This document shows positions 22,417 through 33,721 of a stretch of 64,000 bases of DNA, in pieces. The translations under genes and the position numbers were made by a program. The first letter of the stretch is position 1. Every line of letters starts with the position of its first letter. Source of the stretch: Trichobilharzia szidati. Lineage: Eukaryota; Platyhelminthes; Trematoda; Strigeidida; Schistosomatidae. Under the pieces are notes generated by a model. It saw only the letters and a list, made by a program, of their open reading frames with translations. It was not told the DNA's origin and made no database searches. The stretch covers positions 27,456,865-27,520,864 of the forward strand of contig OX235275.1 in the NCBI GenBank assembly GCA_944472155.2, written 5' to 3'.

Positions 22417-22704
22417 CTAAATCTTACGTTTAATTCTCAGATTATAAACAGTGAATTCTGAAGGACAATTCTTCTCACATTGGCCGTTCCACGCCTGTAA
22501 ACATCTCAGTAAATCGAAGTTCGTGAATGTATGATTCCTCCTCCAAACAACTTGTGAAGTACTCATAGTCAAGTAGACTGTATACCATGGTGAAGGATTC
22601 ATGAATAATCGGATCCTCGTCAGAATGACTCGCATTGAATCAATCTTGAAATCAGACGTGAGATGGCATTCTCGAAATTCTGACTGAAAATCATTCAGAC
22701 TCAT
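22417..22704 (-). other. Open frame of unknown function in the left arm
   Basis: Opens MSLNDFQSEFRECHLTSDFK and contains LFMNPSPWYTVYL, FTNFDLLRCLQAWNGQC and EKNCPSEFTVYNL (95 codons). The right-arm copy has TGT to TGA and TGG to TAG changes in the Cys/Trp-rich part, so it is broken there. The Cys/Trp-rich ending looks like an extracellular-domain exon. I do not recognise the family, and splice sites were not established. Confidence 0.35.
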
Positions 22705-23484
22705 TGCAACAACATACCAGAATATTCTCTACTCATTAAAATCCTATTTTAACCAGCAAAACTTTATCCCGTGATAGAAAATGGAGAGTACTCGTGAATT
22801 TCCACAATCCCTGGTAAAATCAAATATTCCAATCAGTCACCGTTTTCGTGATGTTTGTGAAATTAACAACACAAGTGAAATCACTACACGGAATACTGTA
22901 TACTAACTGCCGGATTATTTCACTTGATAAATCGACAAAACTACACAATTTTTTTAATCAGCAACACATTCCATTAGAACCTGATTTCGCCTAATTACTT
23001 CGATGAGTTCATACTTTGGTTGTCGGTGAAGCGACAATTAAAACATAACAATTAATTCAGATCTCAATAAAATTACAGCATTTTACCATCATCAAAGGAT
23101 TGAAGTAAAAGTGAATAAAGTGTAATAGCCAGAAGAACGGAGACTATTGATCGATAAATTCTCAATTTGCTCATATCTGTTCATTCTGTCACCACTAGTC
23201 CTCAACTAACTGTATACAGATGAACATATATTTCTTCACTGAAACATAGTGAAAATTGGCATACACACCAGTCACAACAGAATCAGTTCCAAATGAGTTC
23301 TAACGCCTACTAATATTGGTAAAACGCACACACGGAACTTCGTTTTCTCTCCGACACACGAAACAAATTTCCCATCTTTAGTATGACACACTAATTTGAA
23401 ATGATTACCGTGCACATTGTCCGTGGTCGAGTCGCGGACGACGCATCTCGATATCAATGTCCGTTCTGCTTAATTTGAGCTACT

Positions 23485-23560
23485 CATATGACATGCTGAA
23501 AATTCCATACTTGTAGCAAAATACTGTGTAGAATCAAGCTTTGATAGTAAAAATAATGAC
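23485..23560 (+). repeat. LINE/SINE 3' tail remnant inside the left arm
   Basis: GACATGCTGAAAATTCCATA, then ATACTGTGTAGAATCAAGCT, is the tail also found at 36325-36390 (LINE end) and 53750-53815 (SINE). Its inverted partner is at 30515-30590. Confidence 0.7.
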
Positions 23561-24715
23561 ATAAAGTACGGTTGTCATAAATGTTCAGCAGTTAAGCCAT
23601 GAATTTCACTAAGCGTCATGCCATTTGATTGTAAGATCAAACAGTAGTCACTTCTGAAAGCGATGTATTCAGCAGATTTTGACATAAAACTTGACTTTAT
23701 AATTTGCACAATTATCGCGTCAATAAAGTTTCAATGGGGCAATCAACGATTCGGCGGTGGATAATTCTCCTTGGAGAAGACCTCAAAGACCTCGCTTTTT
23801 GCTAGTAAACCCGAAAACAGGCAAATGTTGACCACGCGGCTGGCAACGTTAACTCTCACAAAAGAATACTGTCAGTGCTACTGAAACTTTGAGGCTGTAA
23901 TCTTGAAATAATGTGTTTTCATGGGAATCAGAGGCATAAAAGATAAAAGTGATCAACAATTCGAAACACGATGCTTGTAAGAGCTTTCATTTTTAACCAG
24001 AAATGTTCCGAATACTACTTTTTGGCGTGTTCAAATAAAAATGAACCTGAAGTGTATTTCGGTAAAAATGCAACGGATTAAATTTAGCGATTTTTTTATA
24101 ATTGAAAAAGACTGCTCAAAGCACGTAAACATCAAATATCTCTGTAGAAAAATCAATATCAGATTTGATATGGATGACACTTATTGGTTATTGAGCTACA
24201 TCTGTGTAGATTTCAAAGCTTACGAACAATGAAAGTGTAACAGAATGACACCTCCTGAACCATCATATTACTTCTTTGTTTCAACTAAATTTGTGCTCAA
24301 AATTTTCTTTCCTCCAAGACTATGTATCATCCTTGATGTATTTGCATACCATATGTTGACCCAATCCTCATCTTTTGTGAGTTTCCCTGATCAATTTTCC
24401 AGTTTTATTGCTTCTATAGTCGGTTGTGTGAGGTTAATGCGAATCGTTTGTTATACGACATCGATTATGTTTGAATGAGTTGAACTTGCTATGACCCTAG
24501 ACTATTTGGTGAATTTTCCGGCGTGTGATTCTTGCTGACAGAATTTCTAAATTATCTTGTTGGGGATGTTCCAATTGACTCGCAGCTACTACCCAAGGGC
24601 TGGCTTCTGATTGATAATTTTCTTCTATAGTACTTGTTATGTACTGGACCCCTATCTGATCTGTTCAACAAGCCCATTGCATTGTTTAGACAATTCTGAG
24701 ATCTTGATGTTCTTG

Positions 24716-24952
24716 TCATTGAATAGTACAGTAGACGTCATGCCAAATATCTCTCATTTCGCTACCATCGGAGGATTTGGCGACTGCGTGTAACTCAGCG
24801 AAGTGAAGGTCAGCTATACATGAGAAACGCATGGATTGGCTTCCTGTCTTCAGATAACAGCACGCCGGCTTTGGTCGGTACAGAGATGGCTTTACAACAT
24901 GTACCTCACTTATATTTTTGACGCAATTTTTAGATTTCGATAACGAAGTCAA
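24716..24952 (-). other. Conserved open frame in the left arm, function unknown
   Basis: Encodes PSLYRPKPACCYLKTGSQSM, then FSCIADLHFAELHAVAKSSD and EMRDIWHDVYC. The right-arm copy (29174-29362, plus) keeps the same frame with mostly conservative changes. It may be an exon or an element-coded protein fragment. I recognise no family. Confidence 0.3.
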
Positions 24953-25264
24953 ACGAGATTTTAGCAGTGATCAACTTATTAGGATAAGACGGCATCGCTG
25001 ATCTTTGAAATTATTTTCGCTCACCAAATCGACTGTCTGCATAATTTGTTCACGTCCGATTTCAACCTCGCACTAGCTGCCAAGTTGTTCATTCATCTTC
25101 GAGGGTGTTTTTCAAGCGATTGCCGAGAAAGTATACGACACTCATCAAGCCACTTCACTCGACCTCCCTCAGTCGTTTGAGAGCTCACGGATGGTTATTA
25201 TCTGAAGTCATGACAGTCAATGATATCCATCTGGAATGCTCAGTGTAGCCTCAGTATCCCTATT

Positions 25265-25925
25265 TTACTGGGATGTTACTCTGTGTATAGATACTGTTGC
25301 AACTGAGATGATAGTAAGATTAAGTGCACGCCAAGCTGAATACATTCCAAGGGTGTACACCAATAAGTTAAGGAAATGTTTGAAATAGTACTTTTCCACC
25401 AAGCATATATCATCACTGCACTCAATACATGAGTCACTTGAACCTATCAAACGCCTATGTCCTCAAGATGAACTCAACGAATTGTTAAGTGCACTTGAAA
25501 GTACCTCTTTAGTTCATAACCTCACGACACTTCTTAAAAAACGAATGCGATCGACGAGGGATATCCCCAGCTTACTCCACAACAAGGTAATCTGCAATAA
25601 GCCTGCTACCGTTTGTCAACTTTTCAGTGGGTGGTTTGCGAACTTTAGTTTAGAAGCACACACCTTTGTTGAAACTGGACTTCTTATCGCCCCCCCCCTC
25701 AGGAGCATAGTGTTCACCAGTCAGTCAATAGGACAAGCATTTAAAAGCCTTAGACCTTCTGCTAGCACGAGAGCGGATGGTATTGCCTCAGTAATTTTCA
25801 ACAACAGTTGGTGTGACACTCCTCTCCTTTTTCTTAAGTTCTCAAAATCTATGAAAACAAGCACTTGCTCCAATGAGTGGAAAACTAGCTTGATAATTTG
25901 ACACTGCAAATCCGGTGTGAAGGCA
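25265..25925 (+). mobile_element. Non-LTR retrotransposon fragment (start of RT)
   Basis: Frames give LSALESTSLVHNLTTLLKKR, TRDIPSLLHNKVICNKPATV and then the pre-RT/RT entry QAFKSLRPSASTRADGIASV with CSNEWKTSLII. Compare the LINE motif ALxxLxPxxSxGPDGIPxxxxK...W. Its inverted partner at 28645-28070 continues further into RT. Dead. Confidence 0.65.
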
Positions 25926-26269
25926 AACTTTAGGTCTGTAAATATTAGTGTGCATAGATTACAATTATCTTCCGATGTTACTCACGAGGAAAATGCTGGC
26001 TTAACAATACAAATGTATCACTTATATTCAATTAACATCCAATTTGTTTAGTATTCAAGAATAAGATTCGATGCTATACACAGCAAATTTATACGGGGAA
26101 GTGATTTCATGCTTTATTTTTTTCACAGGTATTTGTAATCCACGCAAAATATACGTCGGTTTTTTTGTCAATGCGAAGACATTATTTTCATATTTATTAA
26201 TCTGCCCCATTCAATTACTAATTAGCAGATTGTTTCCACAAACTAAAGACAAAAAGACAGTCACTTTGT

Positions 26270-27300
26270 CAATCACCATTAGCAAAATTTCGTAATTTGT
26301 ATAATACTTGTCCATGACTGTAAAATCGGTGTGTCCAACATAGATATGGATAAATATATTATTATTACATTCAGATGACGCCGCTTATGAACCCCACCAA
26401 ATGACAAGACGAACCCTACATACACTAACGCGTGATCAGAGTCCAAGCATGTGCTCCAAAAGGACCTGTAGTCTTGTATGCATTGTCGCCACCCAAAACT
26501 GAAAACAGTATGATCAGTCTGAGTCCAAGCTTGATTCGCAGAGGGTAGACACCAGTTGGCACTACGGCGATGGCTGTGCCGGAAGTTGGTTCTGGCTAGA
26601 ACTGTGTTGTGATCCTCGCAAAGCTGCAGAAGGCGGTCGCCAATATCTGACCTACAACCATGTAAACCCCACTGACCGCGTAGACGATTCTCCTCTCTGT
26701 TTAAACGCCTAACCTCTGCATCCATATCTCCAGTCAGCACTACGATATCTCATCAACGCGACTGTTTCAAGAGATCACTCATTTGGTGGCAGAACTCATC
26801 CTTGGTTATATCCGGGCTGCAGTCAGTAGGTGCTTAGGCAGAGACAACAAATAGGCACCGCCAATCTGGCCTGTCACTTCTTACTCTCGCATAAGCTTCC
26901 AGCACCATAGCCCATGAACTACTGTTAATGAGGGTCCAGTTGATTAGTTCAGCCTTGTCTTTAGCACTTAGTGCGATACCGACTCCAGCTACGCCAGATG
27001 CCGATTCCATAGGGTCTCTGGAAAAGCGCAAGTGTTACATACAATTTAAACTTTCAGATGGAATGGGCATTCGATGCACTTGACTGGGATCTTGAATGTG
27101 GGTCTCCGAAATGCAGCAGGCAGCGACAGCAGAGCCTTCCAGTGTTCTTATGAAACCTGCGGGTTATCCGATTTGCATCAGTGTCCGAACATTGTAGGTT
27201 GCGAGCTTGAACGCGGTACACAGTTTCAGGATATCTGCGTTAGGTGTCGCACTGGGTTAAACAATTCTGATACAATCTAGACTAGATTTTGTCAATTTAC
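26270..27300 (-). mobile_element. LINE endonuclease-domain fragment in the spacer
   Basis: The minus strand gives GVAGVGIALSAKDKAELINW and RPDWRCLFVVSA. It then gives the endonuclease core LTGDMDAEVRRLNREENRLR, WGLHGCRSDIGDRLLQLCED, TNFRHSHRRSANWC and TQTDHTVFSFGWRQCIQDYR, with SDHALV. These are AP-endonuclease motifs of a non-LTR element, probably the 5' half of the DLEYADD family seen at 11770-12925. Several stops. It lies in the spacer of the inverted duplication, together with AT-rich sequence (25925-26270) that I cannot assign. Confidence 0.75.
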
Positions 27301-28720
27301 TTCAACAGTTAGGTGAAGGTTACTGTTGCCGGTGGGAATCCAGACGCATTTGTCCATGTTTAACTTCAGGCAGGACTCAGAACACCATGATGCGGGACTA
27401 CTTAATTCAACACGTATTCCGCTCACCACATCGCTTAATTCATGAATGCAGCAGGACTAAACGACTTTGAGGTCGTCGGCACTTAGCAATGGTTTTCCTA
27501 AGGTGCTGCAATTGTAAATGCTATAGATGTAGACTAAATAAAACTGATCCAAGTACACCACCCCGCACAACCCAACTTGTGATCTGCCTAAGATGAGATG
27601 ACACAGATCCAACTTTGGTTATCTGTACCCAATCGCTTAGAAATGACTTTAACCAGTTGATTAGTGGATTTTTAATTCCACACGATTACAGCTTGTCAAA
27701 GATAATACTGTGAGATCCCATATGGAATGCCATAGATACATAGAAAGGAGAACTATGACCAGTCTATTTGCTTCGCACCTATTAATGATGCAGTTGGAAT
27801 ATTCGAGGTGATAATTGAAGCCGGACGTAATTTGGGAAGTCCATTTTGAGACCTGGTAGCAAAATCTTACATAAGTGGATGGCCTGCTAATTGAACTTGA
27901 ACAAATTTCGAGTTAACTCAAGAAAAAACTGGGTTAAATTTATGGTTCAAAAGTTTGCCTTCAAACCAGTTATTTGGAATGGATGCATAGAGTTAGTTTT
28001 CCACTCATTGGAGCAAGTGCTTGTTTTCATAGATTTTGAGAACTTTAGAAAAAGGAGAGGAATATCACACTAACTGTTGTTGAAAATTACTGAGGCAATA
28101 CCATCCGCTCTCGTGCTAGTAGAAGATCTAAGGCTTTTAAATGCTTGTCCTATTGACTGACTGGTGAACATTATGCTCCTGAGGGGGGAGCCGATAAGAA
28201 CTCCAGTTTCACCAAAGGTGTGTGTTTCTAAACTAAAGTTCGCAAACCACCCACTGAAAAGTTGACAAACGGTTGCTGGCTTATTGCAGATAACCTTATT
28301 GTGAAGTAAGCTGGGGATATCCCTCGTCGATCGCATTCGTTTTTTAAGAAGTGTCGTGAGGTTATGAACTAAAGAGGTACTTTCAAGTGCACTTAACAAT
28401 TCGTTGAGTTTATTTTGAGGACATAGGCGTTTGATAGGTTCAAGTGACTCATGTATTGAGTGAAGTGGTGATATATGCTTGGTGGAAAAGTAGTATTTCA
28501 AACATTTCCTAAACTTATTGCTGTACACCATTGGAATGTATTCAGCTAGGCGTGCACTTAATCTTACTATCATCTCAGTTGCAACAGTATCCACACACAG
28601 AGTAACATGCCAGTAAAATAGGGACGGTGGGGCTACACTGAGCATTCCAGATGGATATCACTGACTGTCATGACTTCAGATAATAACCATCCGTGAGCTG
28701 TCACACGACTGAGAGATGTT
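27300..28720 (-). mobile_element. Non-LTR RT fragment, from spacer into right arm
   Basis: Minus-strand frames start in the right arm (SIHESLEPIKRLCPQNKLNE, QAFKSLRSSTSTRADGIASV). They continue past the arm boundary into the spacer with MAFHMGSHSIIFDKL, GIKNPLINWLKSFLSDWVQI and SWVVRGGVLGSVLFSLHL. The last is the decayed GVPQGSVLGPLLF motif. So one LINE copy straddles the inner edge of the right arm, while its left-arm partner stops at about 25925. Confidence 0.65.
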
Positions 28721-28979
28721 GAGTGAAGTGGCTTGATGAGTGTCGTATACTTTCTCGCCAATCGCTTGAAAAACACCCTCGAAGATGAATGAACAACTTG
28801 GCAGCTAGTGCGAGGTTGAAATCGGACGTGAAAAAATTATGCAGACAGTCGATTTGTTGAGCGAAAATAATTTCAAAGATCAGCGATGCCGTTTTATCCT
28901 AATAAGTTGATCAATGCTTAAAAATCTCGTTTGACTTCGTTATCAAAATCTAAAAATTGCGTCAAAAAATATAAGTGAG

Positions 28980-29173
28980 TGTGGTGATTGACAATTTCTA
29001 TCTTTCTGTTGTTTAAATACTTACTGTTGCTTGTTAACATATTTATTATTTTGATTTGATATATAATTCCGCCAAATACAAATTCGATTCATCTCTCTGT
29101 GTTTTGGTTGATTTCCTGTAATTCGGTCATTGCTAAATACAATCCTACTATTACAAATAATAATCACAGTGAG
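28980..29173. mobile_element. 194-bp insertion with 6-bp target duplication (AGTGAG)
   Basis: The left arm has a single site (CTCACT at 24904-24909, i.e. AGTGAG in the other sense). The right arm has AGTGAG at 28974-28979 and again at 29168-29173, bracketing AT-rich sequence absent from the left arm. The ends begin TGTGGTGATT and finish AATAATCAC, a weak inverted match. No coding capacity. It looks like a short non-autonomous element. Confidence 0.75.
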
Positions 29174-30599
29174 GTACATGTTGTAAAGCGATCTCTGGAC
29201 CGACCAAAGCCGGCGTGCTGTTATCTCAGGACGGGAAACCAATCCATGCATTTCTCATGTGTAGCTGACGTTCAATTCGCTGAGTTACACGCAGTCGCCA
29301 AATCCTCCAATGGTAGCGAAATGAGAGATATTTGGCATGACGTCTACTGTACTATTCAATGACAAGAACATCAAGATCTCAGAATTGTCTAAACAATGCA
29401 ATGGGCTTGTTGAACAGATCAGATAGGGGTCCAGTACATAACAAGTACTATAGAAGAAAATTATCAATCAGAAGCCAGCCCTTGGGTAGTAGCTGCGAGT
29501 CAATTGGAACATCCCCAACAAGATAATTTAGAAATTCTGTCAGCAAGAGTCACACACCAGAAACTTTACCAGATAGTCTAGGGTCATAGCTAGTTCAGCT
29601 CATTCAAACATAATCGATGTCGTATGACAACAGATTCCCATTATCCTCACCCAACTGAATGTATAAGCAATAAAACTGGAAAATTGATCAGGGAAAATCA
29701 CAAAAGATGAGGATTGGGTCAACATATGGTATGTAAATACATCAAGGATGATATATAGTCTTGGAGGAAAGAAGATTGTGAGCACAAATTTAGTTGAAAC
29801 AAAGAAGTAATATGATGGTTCAGGAGGTGTCATTCTGTTACACTCTCATTGTTCGTAAAGCTGTGAAATCTACACAAATGTACCTCAATATCCAATAAGT
29901 GTCATCCATATCAAATCTGATATTTACTTTTCTGCGGAGGGATAATTAATGTTGATGCGCTTTGAGCAGTCTTTTTCAATGATCGAAAAGTCGTTGAAGG
30001 AATCCATTGCATCGTTACCGAAATACGCGTCAGCTTCATCGATATTTGAACACGGCAAAAAGTAGTATTTTGAACGTTTCTGGTTAAAAAGCGTCGTGTT
30101 TCGAATTGTGGATCGCTTTTATCCCTTATGCCTTTGATTTCCGTAAAAACAAATAATTTCAAGATTGCAGCTTCAACGTGTCAGCAGCATTGACAGTGTT
30201 CTTTGGTGAGAGTTAACGTTACCAGCCTCGTGGTCGACATTTGCGTGTTTTCGGGTTTACTAGCAAAAAGCGAGGTCTTTGAGGTCTTCTCCAAGGAGAA
30301 TAATCCACGCCGAATCGTTGATTGCCCCACTGAAACTTTATTGACTCGATAATTGTGCAAATTATAAAGTCAAGTTTTATGTCAAAGGCTGCTGAATACA
30401 TCACTTTCAGGAGTCACTACTATTTGATCTAACAATCAAATGGCATGACGCTTACTGAAATTCATGGCTTAACTGCTCAACGTATATGACAACCGTACTG
30501 TATGTCATTATTTTTATTATCAGTGCTTGATTCTACACAGTATTTTGCTACAAGTATGGAATTTTCAGCATGTCATATGAGTAGCTCAAATTTAGCAGA

Positions 30600-30792
30600 C
30601 CAACCATTGATATCGACGTGTGTCGTCCGAGAATCGACCACGGACAATGTGCACGGTAATCATTTCAAATTAGTGTGTCGTACTGAAGATGGGAAATTTG
30701 TTTCTTGTGTCGGAGAGAAAACGAGGTTCCGTGTGTGCGTTTTACCAATAGTAGTAGGCGTTAGAACTCATTTGGAACTGATTCTCTTGTGA
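30600..30792 (+). other. Conserved open frame in the right arm, function unknown
   Basis: Encodes CVVRESTTDNVHGNHFKLVC, then EDGKFVSCVGEKTRFRVCVL. The left-arm copy at 23272-23457 (minus) keeps the frame. Most differences are conservative. Family not recognised; it may be an exon of a duplicated gene. Confidence 0.3.
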
Positions 30793-32079
30793 CTGGTGTG
30801 CATGCCAATTTTCACTATGTTTCAGTGAAGAAATATATGTTCATCTGTATACTGTTAGTTGAGGACTAGTGGTGACAGAATGAACAAAGAAGAGCAAATT
30901 GAGAATTTATCGATCACTAGTCTCCGTTCTTCTTGCTACTACACTTGCTATTACACTTTAGTCACTTTGGCTTCAATCCTTTGATGATGGTAAAATGTTG
31001 TAATTTTAATGAGATCTGAATTAATTGATATGTTTTAATTGTCGCTTTACCGATAACCAAAGTATGAACTCATCGAAGTAATTAGGCGAAATCAGGTTCT
31101 AATGGAATGTGTTACTGATTAAAAAATTGTGTAGTGTTGTCGATTTATCAAGTGAAATAATCCGGCAGCTAGTATACAGTATTCCGTGTAGTGATTTTAC
31201 TTGTGTTGTTAATTTCACAAATATCACGAAGACAGCGGCTGAGTACTCTCAGTTTTCTATCACAGGATAAAGTTTTGCTGGTTAAAATAGGATTTTAATG
31301 AGTAGAGAATATCCTGATATGTTGTTTCAATGAGTCTGAATGATTTTCAGTCAGAATTTCAAGAATGCCATCTCACGTCTGATTTCAAGATTGATCCAGT
31401 GCTAGTCATTCTGACGAGGATCCGATTATTCATGAATCCTTCACCATGGTATACAGTCTACTTCGACATGAGTAAATCACAAGTTATTTGGAGGAAGAAT
31501 CATACACTCACGAATTTCGATTTACTGAGATGATTACAGGCGTAGAACGGCCAATGTAAGAAGAATTGTCCTTCAGAATTCACTGTTTATAATCTGAGTA
31601 TTGAACGTAAGATCTAGTTTGGCCTTGTGGTTTTCCTCCAAAACTCATCTAGTGTTATCAGTTGTGGTATTGTTGTATCCATTTATGTATTGCGAAATCC
31701 TTTCTGATTTCCATTCAGTATGAGGGAGTGAATTGTGAATGCAGACGTAAGAAGGCGTAGGCAATGGTAGGATTTCCAGGTGTTGGTGTATTGAACTTAT
31801 TTGAATGAGAAAACGAAAAGAGTACTACCCCTTATTTCATATTTCATTTCTCAGTTACGAGGTCAGCTATGAATTGATGCCTCATAGTAAGAAATCTTTA
31901 CCGAAATCAGTTGTAATCCTGCCCTCAACATACTCCGTGTATCCTGCTATACTGTACAGCACCTCCTCTGCAATTGACTTTGTACTGGCACAATGAAAAT
32001 TTGATTTATATTCTGTTGTTTTCCATGATTGTATTTCTGAATTTTTATAGCTTGTTTCTACTTTATTATTATGCGTTCC

Positions 32080-32700
32080 GGATCATGTAACTGACCCTGA
32101 CGAGAGTGGGCAGCGAGGAGGCAATCTGACATTGTGCCGCAACCTAGACTGCAGAAGATTTCGACTTCGTATTTAATTCATGTCCGTTTGAAATACTGGA
32201 GTTTGTTGCAGAAGGAGGCGAAAACAGGATGACAAGTAAACACAGTGAATACGGATATCATGAAAATAACTGACCAGCTCGCTCACCAACTACAACACGT
32301 GTTATTCACTGTCAGCCGGCACCAACCTTTGAACTAAAGATGGCACGAATGAAGACGTCGAGTGCATGATCGGAAAAGTAAAGCAGGTTCTCATGAATAT
32401 AAAATTATTCAGGAGATTCAGAGTGCTCATCACAAGAGGGAAGTATTGGATTTTCACCAGTAATATCAATGTAGACACTGTGTCTATTCAGTTCACAGAC
32501 TTATTGAGCGGTTGATCAAAATCATTTTCAACAGGACACTGCAAACTATCATCAACGGCTACATTTGCTGCATACTGAAGATAAGACGGCGAGGAAGGTT
32601 AAGTAAGAAGGAATCGTGGGAACGAACCGACAGGAATCTGTTGTCCTGCCAGTATGCTGAGGGAATTATATCTGCACTGGCACTATGCTACAGCTGACTG
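32080..32700 (+). mobile_element. Degenerate RTE-type LINE 3' fragment
   Basis: GATATCATGAAAATAACTGA parallels the RTE stretch at 9390-9410. Later, FNRTLQTIINGYICCILKIR and KKESWERTDRNLLSCQYAEG parallel FNSLLQTFINNCLCSILKIR and KKLWEQTKQGPIAQQICRG at 9700-9830. Frames are broken throughout. Confidence 0.65.
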
Positions 32701-32704
32701 TTGA

Positions 32705-33019
32705 TTATGAGGGCGTCTGTGTATTTTGCGGCTTAGCTAGTGTCAGAGTTTGCTGAAAGCTTATTAGCCATGAATATCTGACTGTAGAGATGTGCTTTCG
32801 AATCAAATTTTCTATTAAATCTAGAATGGACAGGTCATATAAATTAATGTACACGAAAGTGCTAGTGTGTCGTTGTGATTTCGCTCGAAAACGATTTGCT
32901 GTCGAATGTGCTTTAAACTCAGTCTCACCATGAATTCGGACCTATATGGACGTCCTGCCATATTCTTTGCGTAGAGAGCCACCACACATGCTCCTACGAT
33001 TGAAAAAATCTCTCTGTGT
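32705..33019. other. Non-coding; contains an inverted match to 36393-36475
   Basis: 32925-32995 (TATATGGACGTCCTGCCATA, then GTAGAGAGCCACCACACATG) is close to the reverse complement of 36393-36470. Nothing else is recognised. Confidence 0.5.
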
Positions 33020-33614
33020 GAGAACCGCCGTTCCCGGACATTGACTGTAACTACGAGTTATGGGAATTCCGAATGAAGTCTCTCGTTGCAGGTGTTTCCT
33101 CGCAGAGTTATGACAATTAGGTCACGCTAGCATTGAGTTACGCTATCCTACACCTCGTGATCTCTTGGGGATTCTCTACATGCAACACACTCAAAGATAA
33201 CTGGCGCATAATAGGCGATTGCTTTGCGAAACCTTCTAGCTACACCACTTCCATACACTCATTACTAAACCACCGAGGAGAATCGAAACAGACGTCCGCT
33301 GATTACTTCCATATACTTCGGACGATTGCGTCCTTCAATTTCCGAATTGTCTCCAACGTTATTTGCAATGGAACTATTTGTACCTGCTTCGCACAAAGTC
33401 TCCTACAATACGAGGTCAAGTGTCAGCTTATTCGTAATTCAGTGAATTCCAATATCAGAGTCTGTCAAGGTGGTCAAATGCGATTAGCGTCGCGACGTAA
33501 GATAGCACCAATCAACGCCAGTATGACCTAATTGTACCACCTTTGCGAGGAAAGACTCATTTCGGAATTCCCACAACTCTTAGTCGCAGTCAATGTCCAG
33601 GGACGGCGGTTCTC
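33020..33614. mobile_element. Fold-back element, about 0.6 kb with about 125-bp inverted ends
   Basis: The left end GAGAACCGCCGTTCCCGGAC matches the reverse complement of the right end GAGAACCGCCGTCCCTGGAC. Roughly 50 of the outer 62 bases pair (for example TGGGAATTCCGAA in both). Homology continues inward (TTTCCTCGCA, CAATTAGGTCA) to about 33155 and 33490. The interior has a 132-codon frame with no recognised motif. This fits a non-autonomous DNA transposon. No convincing target duplication was seen, so the borders may lie further out. Confidence 0.7.
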
Positions 33615-33721
33615 ACCTTGGCGGCCTGCTTAAATCTTGGGCTACCAAATACCTTATACATTACAAATCATATTGCATCTAATTGCTCATTTCATTTAAA
33701 AAAATTTAATCCTATTCAAAT

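Larger units (their letters stand above)
21968..25925 (+). repeat. Left arm of a large inverted duplication
   Basis: Nearly the whole segment is the reverse complement of 27955-32062. Aligned landmarks are TTTTCATTGTGGCAGTACAA (22035) against the complement at 31995, the reading frames at 22038-22229, 22417-22704, 23272-23457 and 24716-24952 against 31805-31996, 31330-31620, 30600-30792 and 29170-29362, and the RT piece at 25265-25901 against 28645-28070. The outer limit is cut by the N gap. Neither arm holds a proven gene. Confidence 0.92.
27955..32062 (-). repeat. Right arm of a large inverted duplication
   Basis: Reverse complement of 21968-25925, with one 194-bp extra segment at 28980-29173. 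The outer end fades near 32062, where an unrelated degenerate RTE copy begins. Base changes are scattered and several frames are broken relative to the left arm, so the duplication is not recent. Confidence 0.92.

Noticed and set aside
33133..33531. 132-codon frame as a gene or transposase
   Set aside because: It lies between inverted termini and partly in one arm of the fold-back element, with no DDE-like motif or other recognisable domain.
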